Source: Paenibacillus sp. W2I17
GTDB taxonomy: Bacteria > Bacillota > Bacilli > Paenibacillales > Paenibacillaceae
Direction of reading: 5' to 3'
DNA length: 64,000 nt
Assembly (NCBI RefSeq): GCF_030815985.1
Contig: NZ_JAUSXM010000001.1
Location: 6,944,001 to 7,008,000 of the forward strand
A program made the position numbers and the translations under genes. Within the stretch, counting starts at the first letter, position 1. Each line of letters opens with the position of its first letter. This document shows, piece by piece, positions 8,758 to 17,647 of this stretch. The notes under the pieces are model-generated. The model made no database searches. It saw only the letters and a list, made by a program, of their open reading frames with translations, and had not been told where the DNA came from.

Positions 8758-9645
8758 ATGATGAAGAACAATATTGGAATGGATCAACCGAATGAAATGA
8801 ATGAAAAGAATATGATAATCGAATTAGATAGCGTGAGTGAGATGAAAGAGATGAAGGTGGTAAGCCATATGAACAGTAATGAACGGACTACAGTTGATAG
8901 CACAAATGAGGGGCTGGATCTATTAACGTTTGCTGACAACATGGAGCCTATCACTGTCAGTCGGAAAGTCACTCATGGGAAGGGGAACACGGCTGGCAAA
9001 AGAGCAGGGCGGGTCAGCTTGCTTCTCGGTGCCTGCGCATTGACTCTGGGATTGACCGTGGCAGCTCCTTCTGCGGGAGCACAGAAGTTGGAACAGGGCG
9101 TTCGTAGCGAGCATGTGCTGCAATTGCAGGAGCAATTAAGCGATCTGGGCTACTTCGATGCTGGAATGACTGGATATTACGGTACCATCACCAAAGGTGC
9201 TGTCCGCAAGTTCCAGCAGGCGCAGGGACTGAGTGCAGACGGCGTTGCAGGTCCAGCGACGCTGAACAGGCTGAACAAAAAGGCCAAAGCAGAGGGCGAA
9301 ACGCTGCGCCAGTTGGCGAAGCTGATCCATGGTGAAGCGCGCGGAGAATCTTTTGAAGGGCAAGTCGCTGTAGGAGCGGTTGTGTTGAATCGGGTACATT
9401 CGAGTGAATTCCCGTCGTCTATTTCGAAGGTTATTTTCCAGAAAGGGCAATTCACGGCTATAGACGATGGCCAGTTTAATACCAAGCCAACCCAGACCTC
9501 TTACAGGGCTGCTCGCAAGGCTTTGAATGGCGCTGATCCGACGAACGGAGCGCTCTATTATTACAATCCGAAGATTGCCACGTCGGTGTGGAGTAAGAGC
9601 AGGCCGACGCTGCTGACCATTGGGCAGCATGATTTTACGAGATGA
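8758..9645 (+). CDS. SleB/CwlJ-type cell wall hydrolase with peptidoglycan-binding domain
   Basis: 295 residues. An unusual Met/Asn/Glu-rich leader of about 80 residues precedes a signal-like helix (LLLGACALTLGLTVAAPSAGA). Then follow a PG_binding_1 domain (LQLQEQLSDLGYFDAGMTG, FQQAQGLSADGVAGPAT) and a C-terminal hydrolase_2 domain of the SleB/CwlJ family (KLIHGEARGESFEGQVAVGA, VLNRV, GQFTAI, NGALYYYNP). Family members are lytic enzymes for spore cortex or other peptidoglycan. The family glutamate is in HGEARGE. GTGGAGGT lies 7 bases before the ATG at 8758. Whether it acts in germination or vegetative growth is unknown; the long leader before the signal is odd. Confidence 0.85.
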   Translation: MMKNNIGMDQPNEMNEKNMIIELDSVSEMKEMKVVSHMNSNERTTVDSTNEGLDLLTFADNMEPITVSRKVTHGKGNTAGKRAGRVSLLLGACALTLGLTVAAPSAGAQKLEQGVRSEHVLQLQEQLSDLGYFDAGMTGYYGTITKGAVRKFQQAQGLSADGVAGPATLNRLNKKAKAEGETLRQLAKLIHGEARGESFEGQVAVGAVVLNRVHSSEFPSSISKVIFQKGQFTAIDDGQFNTKPTQTSYRAARKALNGADPTNGALYYYNPKIATSVWSKSRPTLLTIGQHDFTR

Positions 9646-9696
9646 GATAGTTTGAGTTTATAGATAGAACAAATGTATTTTCTTAATACAACAAGC

Positions 9697-9743
9697 AACC
9701 CCGGCTGTATGCTGCTCATCTGCAGGTACATGGCCGGGGTTTA
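9697..9743. terminator. bidirectional terminator
   Basis: AACCCCGGC pairs with GCCGGGGTT across a loop that contains a second small stem (GTATG/CATG). T runs on the plus strand and A-rich sequence on the other side suit convergent genes at 9645 and 9803. Confidence 0.8.
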
Positions 9744-9802
9744 ATAATTATTATATCGTGGAAAAATGGTATCTTAAAATTGAAGAAAATATAAGTTTAA
9801 TA

Positions 9803-10573
9803 TTACTTCTGGACCGTGAAAGGGATATTCAATGAAGTAGGCTCTACAATGGTTTCTCCAGTATCATAGTCATAGATTCTATTGAAAACCAATTCAATGG
9901 ATTCCAGCTTGTCGGGGTCATCTGTGTATACTAAACCATAGCCCATATTATCCATGACCACGCCGTCATATTGATGATAAACATAGGGTTTTCTCATGAA
10001 ATTACGATCCGCTGAGATGGGTTTGCCAGTGTTCGGATGGATGGAATTCAAACCGTAAAATCCGATATTTTGATCCGTTGTATTTTCCACACTGTAGATG
10101 ATTTTGATATAAGTTATATTAGGACCGATATCTTCTTGATTCAGAATAGAAATGTTTTTACGAGTATCATCTGGAATATCACTAGCCTCTAATAATTGAG
10201 CATCCATCATATGAATAGTTAAAGGGCCGAATTCAATACTTTGCTTCAGAGGGACAGTTTTTAACAATTTTAATTGTCCGCCGTAATCAAATGTACCTGT
10301 ATCTCCGGATTTGGATAGAAGCGGTGGTAGTGCGCTTTCCAAAAGCTTGTCCTGAAGAATTTTAGCGGCCTGCTCAAATTGATTATAGTCTGGTTCAAGT
10401 CCTTTGTATGTTAGTTCAGAACGGAAAGGCTTTAAACCGGATTCCAAGACAAGTTCAGAATAAGCAGGGTGAGGCTGTAACGGATTGACTTCCAGTTGTG
10501 TAGATGTGGCATCATTGGAGCTGTCTGAACCGCCCAAAAGTGCGAGAGCGAGCAGTAGTTGAACAATAAACAT
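9803..10573 (-). CDS. secreted or anchored protein of unknown function
   Basis: About 256 residues with an N-terminal hydrophobic segment (MFIVQLLLALALLGG) and no lipobox Cys. The rest is a soluble, strand-rich protein with an immunoglobulin-like pattern (VLESGLKPFRSELTY, ITYIKIIYSVENTTDQNIGF, SIELVFNRIYDYDTGETIVEP). It resembles DUF4352-like extracytoplasmic proteins in style only. AAAGGGTG lies 9 bases before the ATG at 10573; a GTG at 10585 overlaps that site and is less likely. It is a single gene, converging with the wall hydrolase. Confidence 0.6.
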   Translation of the reverse strand: MFIVQLLLALALLGGSDSSNDATSTQLEVNPLQPHPAYSELVLESGLKPFRSELTYKGLEPDYNQFEQAAKILQDKLLESALPPLLSKSGDTGTFDYGGQLKLLKTVPLKQSIEFGPLTIHMMDAQLLEASDIPDDTRKNISILNQEDIGPNITYIKIIYSVENTTDQNIGFYGLNSIHPNTGKPISADRNFMRKPYVYHQYDGVVMDNMGYGLVYTDDPDKLESIELVFNRIYDYDTGETIVEPTSLNIPFTVQK

Positions 10574-10803
10574 AAGAAGCGGCACCCTTTCTCTTAGACC
10601 CTATTAATTTAAATGCATTTTATTTATAATCATAACAAAACAGATCATGGTGACTCATGAGAATATCGACCCAACTTCAGGTAATAGCATATTGACAAGT
10701 TTTGATCTGATATAGTAGCAAGGGCCTATTCCTAATAAGCGGGTTCAATCAGTTTGGTGAATTTCGGATCATTAGAATATAAATTAAAGTTAGGGTGAGT
10801 AAA

Positions 10804-11088
10804 ATGAAGTTGCTAAAGACCTCATTAGTTATAATGGTAGTAGTGGTCATTGCTTCTTTTTCATGGTATGGCTCTTATAAGAGTGACATGAAGAAGCTGG
10901 AGGATGAATTGAGAACATATTTAACCGTCGAAAAAGGAATAGATGAGAATACGATTATAAGCATCACCGCTCGTCGAAGCAAAATGCCGATGTATCCTGT
11001 TGTCGTCAAATTCAAGGACAATCCCCAGGAATATATCTACAACTATACAGATGAATGGATTCAGCTGACGCCTGATCCGAATGAATAA
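10804..11088 (+). CDS. DUF3139-like small membrane-anchored protein
   Basis: 94 residues: one N-terminal membrane helix (LVIMVVVVIASFSWYGSY), then a short extracellular domain with a charged helix and the strand-forming MYPVVVKFKDNPQEYIYNY. The layout and the VKFKDxPxxxYxY pattern fit the DUF3139 family of small Bacillus/Paenibacillus proteins of unknown function. The ATG at 10804 has GGGTGAG 5 bases upstream; a GTG at 10795 is possible. A decayed second copy of the 3' half lies near 16140. Confidence 0.65.
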   Translation: MKLLKTSLVIMVVVVIASFSWYGSYKSDMKKLEDELRTYLTVEKGIDENTIISITARRSKMPMYPVVVKFKDNPQEYIYNYTDEWIQLTPDPNE

Positions 11089-11205
11089 AGCAATCATACT
11101 TACTAAGACAAAGAGGATAATATGCTTCACCATTGGATTCGCCTGTCCAATCCTGTACAATGGATAACGACAAAAACAACGGTAGATTAAGGATGGATCA
11201 GCACG

Positions 11206-11958
11206 ATGAGAATTATCATATCACCAGCTAAAAAGATGAAGATCGATACCGATCTTATGGCTATCGCGCAGATGCCGCAGTTTATAAACGAATCAGAACA
11301 GCTATTGAGTCTGCTTCAAGAGTTATCCTATGAGGAACTCAAAGCGATGTGGAAGTGTAACGATGTAATCGCCGAACAGAACGTGGAGCGGATTCAGAAT
11401 ATGAATATTAAAGCAAATCTGACACCAGCAATCTATGCCTATGAGGGCATTCAGTATCAGTATATGGCTCCGGGTGTTTTTCAAGATGAGGAACTGGCGT
11501 ATCTTCAGCAGCATTTACGTATTTTATCCGGTTTTTATGGCATGTTACGGCCTTTGGATGGGGTTAACCCTTATCGGTTGGAGATGCAGGGCAAGTTGCA
11601 AGGTCCAGGTTTCAAAACGCTCTATCAATTCTGGGGTAGCAAACTCGCAGATCAGCTTCAATCTGAAAGCAACTACATCCTAAATCTGGCTTCCAAAGAG
11701 TATAGCAAAAACATCACGCCTTTTCTGAGCGAGGAAACTCGCTTTATCACTTGTGTTTTTGGACAAATGGTTGATGGGAAGCTTGTTGAAAAGGCAACCC
11801 GGGCCAAAATGGCTAGAGGTGAGATGGTACGTTATATGGCAGAGCGTAAAATTACAGATGTGAAGGACGTAAGAAACTTTGATCGGTTAGAGTTTGTTTT
11901 TTCAGAAGAGAAATCGGATGAGAGTACGTATGTGTTTATATATACAGAGGAAAAGTAG
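11206..11958 (+). CDS. yaaA: peroxide stress protein YaaA
   Basis: 250 residues, full length for the YaaA (UPF0246/DUF328) family. Signatures include the N-terminal MRIIISPAKKMK, AIYAYEGIQYQYM near residue 75, LRILSGFYGMLRPLDGVNPYRLEM near 105-125 and NLASKEYSK near 160. In E. coli YaaA lowers free iron during peroxide stress and binds DNA. It appears to be a single gene: DUF3139 lies upstream at a 117-base gap and a terminator follows. Confidence 0.93.
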   Translation: MRIIISPAKKMKIDTDLMAIAQMPQFINESEQLLSLLQELSYEELKAMWKCNDVIAEQNVERIQNMNIKANLTPAIYAYEGIQYQYMAPGVFQDEELAYLQQHLRILSGFYGMLRPLDGVNPYRLEMQGKLQGPGFKTLYQFWGSKLADQLQSESNYILNLASKEYSKNITPFLSEETRFITCVFGQMVDGKLVEKATRAKMARGEMVRYMAERKITDVKDVRNFDRLEFVFSEEKSDESTYVFIYTEEK

Positions 11959-12003
11959 TTTGTATTATGTGAGCAGATTATAATGATAAGTGCTTTTTAC
12001 TAA

Positions 12004-12028
12004 AAAGTCGCCATCCGGCGGCTTTTGT
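12004..12028 (+). terminator. intrinsic terminator after yaaA
   Basis: AAAGTCGCC pairs with GGCGGCTTTT over a 4-base loop and ends in TTTTG. Confidence 0.75.
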
Positions 12029-12149
12029 TGTATGCAGCAACCTTTTGGAGGATGCTCTTACGAGCATCACTTACTACCGAAAATTGATTATTTAATCAGA
12101 TTGATTCCAAATGTCATCGAAGTATAAAAGAAACAGTCCTTATCATTGA

Positions 12150-12326
12150 GGACTAAATTACTATTACCGCTTTATCATTTTTCTGCTCCTATGGTTTGCG
12201 CTTGGAACCATGATGCCGACCAGCGGTTACGCACTTTCGGATCCATCAACTTCCATAATAATGAACGAGAGTAGCCGTAGCGGTCTCAATACTTCTACGG
12301 GGGAGAGCGTAAAATATATTGTGTAA
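12150..12326 (+). pseudogene. 5'-truncated remnant of a secreted protein
   Basis: An open frame without a usable start codon reads like a signal peptide (YYYRFIIFLLLWFALGTMM, then TSGYALS) followed by about 35 polar residues and a stop. The signal-like stretch is unlikely by chance. The absence of a start and the neighbouring transposase debris suggest decay. Confidence 0.35.
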
Positions 12327-12374
12327 ATAGAAAAAGGAAGACCCTTTCACAGCTTTCCCAAACCGATCTGGAGA

Positions 12375-12452
12375 AGCCTGTATCCGACGCACTTGATCGA
12401 ATCGTTTAACAAGCAAATCAAGAAATACACGAACCGGAAAGAGCAATGTAAT
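12375..12452 (+). pseudogene. IS256-family transposase remnant
   Basis: A 25-residue stretch reads SLYPTHLIESFNKQIKKYTN and continues RKEQ. It matches the conserved C-terminal region of IS256-type (Mutator) transposases, where (T)NLIESFNKQxKxxTxRKxxFPNE is typical. The rest of the gene and the terminal repeats are absent or unrecognisable. Only the fragment remains, between yaaA and the broken SDR gene. Confidence 0.6.
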
Positions 12453-12665
12453 ACTACTCTTACCAAAATAAATAAAAAATGCTCATGGCCAAATTCAATT
12501 AGAATGAAAGTTATCAAAACATTTCACACCAGAAGAATTCACCATGAGCTAAACAAACCTAGTATAATCGAACGTAGCAGCTAGAAAAATGCTCTATAAG
12601 CAGAGCAATATCAGTGTGGAACTCCTCAGATATGCCATTATTCACAGCGTGTTGTCCTTACATTT

Positions 12666-13422
12666 TTAAAGCAAATGTCCGCCAGACACTTCAATGTCCT
12701 GAGCTGTAACCCAGCCGAAATCATCGGACAATACATTCACAATGACCTTCGCAATATCTTCGGGTTGGCCTATTCTGCCAAATAAAGATTGCTCAGCCAG
12801 CGGCTTGACGAATTCAGGATGCTTATCGAATACTCCATCCCCAAAATTGCTATGCGTAGGGCCGGGAGAAACCGCGTTGACCCGAATTTTTTCGAGGTGC
12901 AAGTTCTTTGGCGATATAGCGAGTCCAAGTTGAGAATGCTGCTTTTAACGAGCCGTAGGCGGAGTATCCTGGAAATGATTGATTCTTGGATGAACTCGTG
13001 GTATTTACGATGGCTCCAGCATCACTCATGAATTGGACGAGGTGTTGTGTTAGAAAAACCGGTCCTTTAAAGTTCGTATTAATAATTTTGTCGAAGTACT
13101 CTTCGCTCATCTCAGTGAACATCATTGGCCCGCCAATACCGCCATTATTAACTAAGTAATCAAAAGTCGTGCTGTCCCAAATTTCTTTGAGGCTCTTTTT
13201 TACTTCTAGAACGAAACCTTCGAATGTTGATATTTGAGTCAGATCCAACTTCAGTGCTACAGCCCGAACTCCGTTGTTCTTCTCAATTTCCTTAACGACA
13301 GCTTCCGCCCGGTCCTTATAGGAATTGTACGTGAGAATGACGCTAATTCCGCGCTTACCAAGCTCAAGAGCCGTCGCTTTTCCAATGCCATTACTTCCAC
13401 CTGTTACAATCGCAATTTTCAT
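12666..13422 (-). pseudogene. short-chain dehydrogenase/reductase, frameshifted
   Basis: Classical SDR of about 250 residues split by one frameshift. The 5' part has TGGSNGIGKA (NAD(P)-binding), NNGG at the NAG position, and the Ser/Tyr/Lys active site as NTTSSSKN and YSAYGSLKA. It then shifts at a run of six A bases (minus strand, near 12897) after AKELAPRK. The 3' part resumes in another frame with IRVNAVSPGPTHSNFG and ends in VTAQDIEVSGGHLL. Removing one A restores the reading frame. AAGGAGG precedes the ATG at 13422. It diverges from an AraC regulator, a common pairing. It is either a recent pseudogene or a homopolymer sequencing error. Confidence 0.85.
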
Positions 13423-13632
13423 AAAATCCTCCTTGTTTTGTGTTTGATCTGTCTTCAATTTTAGTCGCATCTATTGAAATAATATAGATCTAATAATGCC
13501 TATTGGTTGCCTAAAAACACCATGTATGATTTCGATAAACCGAGAATATCCCTTCTCTTTATTATAAGATGATCCTAAAAATGCCGATGTGTGTCTGAGT
13601 TGTATTGAGGGATAATGTGATAAAATAAGTGC

Positions 13633-14520
13633 ATGAATAAAATTGTAGATGAAATTATTGATCTAATGAAAAGTGCAGGAACTCGACCAATTGAAACCGG
13701 AGTGCCGGGGCTATGGATGATTAAGGGAGACATTCCCGCACATCAACTCGCAGCGCTCTACGAGCCGATGATTGGATTTACGGTTCAAGGAACAAAGATT
13801 CTATCCATCGGGGGGCGTAGCACTACACTAGAAGGGCCCTCGTATTACGTCGTACCGGTACATGTTCCCGCAACGGCGAGTGTACATCCAGACCGTGATG
13901 GCCGTCCTTACATGTCCCTTGGTCTTGAGTTGAATCAGAATGTTCTTCAGAGTTTATTAAGAGATCTTCCTGAAAATCTAATACCAACTGCTTCTGAGCA
14001 TTTCGCAGCTTGTGAAATAGACATTGAGTTTATGGAGGCATGGCTACGCTTATTGCGATTAACGAATAAACCAAGAGATATTCCAGCTCTTGCACCAGCC
14101 TATGAACGCGAAATCCTTTATCGTGTTCTGATGGGATCACAAGGATGGTACCTGAGACAACTTGGTTTGTCGGAAAGTAATTTCTCTAAGATTTCTCAAA
14201 TTGTAAAATGGTTACGCGATAATTTTATGAGGCCAATAGACATCGGTGAGATGGCATCAAAATCTGGTATGGCTATAAACACCTTTCACCGTCAGTTTAA
14301 ACGTGCAACGGGTTTAAGTCCTATTCAATTTCAAAAGCAATTAAGGCTGTTGGAGGCTAGAAACCTCATTGCATATGAGGGCTATGCAGTAACCAGTGCA
14401 GCATATCAAGTTGGCTACCAGAGTCCTTCACAGTTTAATCGAGAGTACTCCCGCTTCTTCGGTTCATCTCCGGCTCGGGATACTAAGAAACTAAGACTAA
14501 TCGAAAGCTCGAGGGATTAG
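13633..14520 (+). CDS. AraC family regulator with AraC_N domain
   Basis: 295 residues. The N-terminal AraC_N-type domain (GVPGLWMIKGDIPAHQLAALYEPMIGFTVQG, SYYVVPVHVPATASV) is followed by a C-terminal AraC DNA-binding domain: IGEMASKSGMAINTFHRQFK, ATGLSPIQFQKQLRLLEAR, VTSAAYQVGYQSPSQFNREY. Proteins of this subgroup often sit divergently beside short-chain dehydrogenases, as here, and regulate them. The ribosome site is weak (AAGTGC). Its probable target is frameshifted, so the regulator may be losing its purpose. Confidence 0.9.
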   Translation: MNKIVDEIIDLMKSAGTRPIETGVPGLWMIKGDIPAHQLAALYEPMIGFTVQGTKILSIGGRSTTLEGPSYYVVPVHVPATASVHPDRDGRPYMSLGLELNQNVLQSLLRDLPENLIPTASEHFAACEIDIEFMEAWLRLLRLTNKPRDIPALAPAYEREILYRVLMGSQGWYLRQLGLSESNFSKISQIVKWLRDNFMRPIDIGEMASKSGMAINTFHRQFKRATGLSPIQFQKQLRLLEARNLIAYEGYAVTSAAYQVGYQSPSQFNREYSRFFGSSPARDTKKLRLIESSRD

Positions 14521-14834
14521 TTAGCTGGAATCTTTTTGGTACAATCAAGGTATGTGGAGCGCGAGTATGGGGAAGTGTCCAGTCGATACCTAGAAGTCTA
14601 TAATTATTAGTGCTCGGCGAAGTATTTCTCCTTTGCATAAGACGACAGCGACTATAAAAACAAGGTGTTGAGAGATTCGATTAAAGTATCGGTTGTATTG
14701 GATTTGAAGTAGGTAGATAAGCTGATGAAATAAAAAATAATCCTTGTCACTATTCTGTAGCAGGAGGCTGTATAGAAGGAAAAGCCTCTTTTAACTTGAT
14801 GGTAGTGGGGAAGCATATGGTGTACGAGAAAAGA
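14521..14834. other. intergenic region with possible decayed coding sequence
   Basis: No intact gene. A plus-strand reading around 14640-14735 gives peptide-like text (DDSDYKNKVLRDSIKVSVVL and so on) broken by stops, so some coding relic is possible. I cannot assign it. Confidence 0.3.
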
Positions 14835-14858
14835 CGCAGGGATGTATATCCCTGCGCT
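14833..14858 (-). terminator. probable terminator for the minus-strand pair upstream
   Basis: Perfect hairpin CGCAGGGAT-GTAT-ATCCCTGCG, followed on the minus strand by TCTTTTCT. Confidence 0.6.
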
Positions 14859-14883
14859 TGATCAAGAATCAAATCCGTGTCCA

Positions 14884-15134
14884 TCAATCCAGATAGGATA
14901 AGGGATTGAAGCCACTACTTGTTTCCTCTGCTTTGTTCCACGCATCCTGGACTTCTTGAGATGCATTCTTCAAGGCGCCTGAACAAATGTACTAACATAA
15001 TTGTTAGAAGAAGAGTGAGCTGCCATATCCAATTCAGGTGCGATTGAATTCGTATTTGGAGTTGATGGGTTTTTGGGCTTACTTCCCGTATTCCTCATGA
15101 TAGAACCAGGATAGCCAATTCCTCCAATATTCAT
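14884..15134 (-). pseudogene. small protein of unknown function, frameshifted
   Basis: AGGAAGG precedes an ATG at 15134 that opens a 54-codon frame (begins MNIGGIGYPGSIMRNTG). It stops just as a second frame begins with ALKNASQEVQDAWNKAEETS and runs to a stop at 14884. One added base near 14975 gives a continuous protein of about 83 residues. It starts 16 bases after the stop of the secreted protein on the same strand, so the two were probably cotranscribed. No family is recognised. Confidence 0.55.
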
Positions 15135-15149
15135 ATTACATCCTTCCTG

Positions 15150-15713
15150 TTAACGAACATTAATCCAAGCGGTCCACTGTGTTGGAATATTAATGGAATA
15201 GACCGTACCTACAAATTGTCCGCCTGTACTAGGCGCTTCATAAACCCAAGAATGGGCAAAAGCATCTACGACACGATCACCGTCCAGATCAATAGCTTCA
15301 GACCAGTTGTTTGTCATTGTATTGCCGGCGAGTGTGCCGTAGTGACTGCTGTCATAACCGATCTGGAAAGTAATACACTGAATCCAAGCCCCGCCATGAT
15401 CATTGGTCGTGGAGAGCGGGTTGTTGTTGAAGCCGTAAATTTCTTGACCACCATTAGGAGATACGACACCATATACATTAATGTGAGATACTTTCGGAGC
15501 AGGCGCAAACAGAACTGGACCACCCGCATTATCAGCCTTCTGCAATTCAAATTCAGCCTTAGCCGTTTTCACAGCTTCACGGAATTCTTTGGAATTAATA
15601 ATTTCTTCCTTTGTCAACGGTTTGGCTTGAGTCACGTCACCGTCTGCATAGGCAGCTACATTAAATGAAAGCACTAGAACAAGAATAAGAGCTAAACTAA
15701 TCAACTTTCTCAT
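15150..15713 (-). CDS. secreted protein of unknown function
   Basis: About 187 residues with a clear signal peptide (MRKLISLALILVLVLSFNVAAYA, cleavage after AYA), a charged helix (TKEEIINSKEFREAVKTAK) and a strand-rich C-terminal part with DLDGDRVVDAF and two conserved-looking Trp clusters (GGAWIQCITF, TQWTAWINVR). It has one Cys. GGTGG lies 11 bases before the ATG at 15713. I do not recognise a family; the pattern suggests an exported small beta-domain protein. It lies in the decaying accessory region. Confidence 0.65.
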   Translation of the reverse strand: MRKLISLALILVLVLSFNVAAYADGDVTQAKPLTKEEIINSKEFREAVKTAKAEFELQKADNAGGPVLFAPAPKVSHINVYGVVSPNGGQEIYGFNNNPLSTTNDHGGAWIQCITFQIGYDSSHYGTLAGNTMTNNWSEAIDLDGDRVVDAFAHSWVYEAPSTGGQFVGTVYSINIPTQWTAWINVR

Positions 15714-15729
15714 AGCAATAAATTCCACC

Positions 15730-16139
15730 TTTCTTGTTATGGGTATTCTTTTACAAAAACATGCGGTTACGACAAATAGACCTGCTTGCAGCTTAAAGCC
15801 TCTTGCCCTCCTCTCTTTTAAAGATGGTTCTTCCCCTTTTTTCTTTACTGAAAAAGAAATTAAGGAGGTAGAACTCTACAGGCTAGAAAACTCTATGAAG
15901 TAGGAATGTATATGTAAAATGAATGCCTGCCAATGATTAGGTGTTGCAGACAAAAAGTAAAACTCGTTTGTACGTATTAATATCTTAGCTAGTAGTAGTT
16001 CCTAATATCGGTTGAAAATGAGATCTTAAAATAAATATTAAAATTTGTAATATATTCCATTTATATAAACATATAGTACTCCTGAGCATCGGTACAAGTC
16101 AAGTTTATTCATTAATGCCATGAATAGTTAAAGTCTTTT
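15730..16139. other. intergenic region, no gene seen
   Basis: AT-rich stretch upstream of the minus-strand secreted gene. It should contain that gene's promoter. No open frame, repeat or hairpin stands out. Confidence 0.4.
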
Positions 16140-16228
16140 GCTCGTCGCAGTAAAAATGCCACAGTATCCTGTAGTCGTCAAATTGAAGGACAACCCTCAG
16201 GAACATGTATACACATGCAGAGAAATGT
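16140..16228 (+). pseudogene. relic of a DUF3139-like gene (second copy)
   Basis: The stretch GCTCGTCGCAGTAAAAATGC onward aligns base by base with 10967-11060 of the intact DUF3139 gene: CAGTATCCTGTAGTCGTCAA matches ATGTATCCTGTTGTCGTCAA, and AAGGACAACCCTCAGGAA matches AAGGACAATCCCCAGGAA. It has an extra A, no 5' half and no membrane helix, so it is a dead fragment of a former paralogue. Confidence 0.75.
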
Positions 16229-16361
16229 AATGGGGCTGAAGGACGGATAAATCATTCTGAGCGTAGATTCATGCAGTGAAATCAGGAGGTTAGGCGGATG
16301 TATTGTACTAGTACTTCTGCTAACATAGGTTAAATCATATATTAGATGAGCGTGAAAACGG

Positions 16362-16732
16362 ATGAGTACAATTAAGGTGACTCCTGAGCAACTACATCAT
16401 GTATCCAATCAGGTGGATCAGGCCAGACAACAGTTGGAGCATATCGCAGTGAACTGACGAGACAGATCATGTTCTTTCAGATGATGTGGATGGGGGCGAC
16501 GCAGGAGCGATTCTACTATGAGTTTGAACAGTCGCGCCCTATATTGGATAAAGCACTGGAGAGTATGGTGGGCATCTCCAAGGAACTCAAGGAGATCGTT
16601 ACGCGATTTGAGAATGTCGATGCTGAAAAGGTGAGTCTTGGAAGTGCTGTTGGCGCTGCGGGTGCGGGAACGAGCAACGGTTATGTTGATTTAGGAAAAT
16701 TAAAGAAAGTACAGTCAACTAAATTGAAATAG
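16362..16732 (+). pseudogene. WXG100-like protein, frameshifted
   Basis: The first frame from the ATG at 16362 reads STIKVTPEQLHHVSNQVDQA and RQQLEHI, then hits a stop. Adding one base near 16442 continues as RSELTRQIMFFQMMWMGATQ ERFYYEF and runs to 16732. The helix-WxG-helix layout (W-M-G at the centre), the VTPEQL start and the length of about 120 fit the WXG100/ESAT-6 family exported by type VII secretion, often the head of LXG-type polymorphic toxins. No ribosome site is obvious. The next gene may be its former partner. Confidence 0.65.
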
Positions 16733-16746
16733 TGGGAGGAAATATT

Positions 16747-17139
16747 TTGATTGCTCAAATGAATGAGGAGATTTTTTTAACAAATTTATCTAAAGCAGTT
16801 CATGAGATAAAACAGGCTAGAAACATTTCGAGCGATATAGTTAAATTTGTCATAGAGCCTGTCGAGGAACGTGGGAAAATGTTAGATGGTGGTGATGAAA
16901 TGATGAAACGTCTTGTGTTATCTAAAGAGAATATTGGTGGTAAAAAACTATTGTTAGAAGATGTTGTTGGGGTTTTAGGAGGGCTTTTTCCAAAAGCCCC
17001 CATATGGATTAATGTATCTTTTGTGGAAATTGAAGGAGATACCGCTATATTCAAATTGGAAACTAGTTTACGTTTTAGAAAACCAACCTTATTAAGGAAT
17101 GCTGAAACAGGTCATGCACCTTTTAACGTGATTGTATAA
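16747..17139 (+). CDS. hypothetical protein, possible partner of the WXG100 gene
   Basis: About 130 residues from a TTG at 16747, chosen because GGGAGG lies 7 bases upstream and spans the stop codon of the WXG100 relic. The protein is helical in its first half (LSKAVHEIKQARNISSDIV) and strand-rich in the second (APIWINVSFVEIEGDTAIFK). It has no signal peptide or membrane segment. Small cytoplasmic proteins encoded right after WXG-headed genes are often immunity proteins or chaperones; here that is only an inference from position. Confidence 0.5.
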   Translation: MIAQMNEEIFLTNLSKAVHEIKQARNISSDIVKFVIEPVEERGKMLDGGDEMMKRLVLSKENIGGKKLLLEDVVGVLGGLFPKAPIWINVSFVEIEGDTAIFKLETSLRFRKPTLLRNAETGHAPFNVIV

Positions 17140-17254
17140 GGTATGTAAAGATTGTTGTGTAATCTCTTTACAGAAACTCAATGGGGCTACCCAGTACGGA
17201 ATGAGTCCATCATTCAACGAATAACAGCAGGTTGATCATGGTCAGATACCACCA

Positions 17255-17500
17255 TTATTGACCTGTTCTTTTGTTATTTTCGTTTTCTTCCGGTTTATCA
17301 AAAGAATCGCAACTATTTAAGTATCTACAACGATAGGGAGGGGGCGGCATATGAAAAGGATAACGGTATCCATCGACCACATAGTCATTGACTGTACAGA
17401 CGTATATTGGAGCTTCTTCAATGAGTTCCTTAAACGAATCTATCACTATTGCGGGGTAATCTTCGCCATCTGGAATTGGAATTATACGATTACGTAATGT
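17255..17500 (-). pseudogene. coding remnant of unknown family
   Basis: The minus strand reads RNRIIPIPDGEDYPAIVIDS then FKELIEEAPIYVCTVNDYVV over about 80 residues to a stop near 17255. It begins right after an upstream stop and has no start codon with a ribosome site before the ATG at 17446. The reading is protein-like (Pro-Asp-Gly turn, acidic helix) but no family is recognised. Probably the 3' end of a lost gene. Confidence 0.35.
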
Positions 17501-17647
17501 TTAAACAAATTCTTTAGTACGTACAACACCTCTAAAACGTAAGTCCTATCTACTCTTTTATTTTGTTAAGCAAATAGCCATAATATTAATATCATCATAT
17601 GCTACCATTTCTTCGAGATACGAACATGATTAAATATAGGTATACCG

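Noticed and set aside
12050..12070. Attachment site or IS end at the GATGCTCTTACGAGCATC hairpin
   Set aside because: No matching repeat at a distance and no intact transposase; a simple hairpin is a sufficient explanation.
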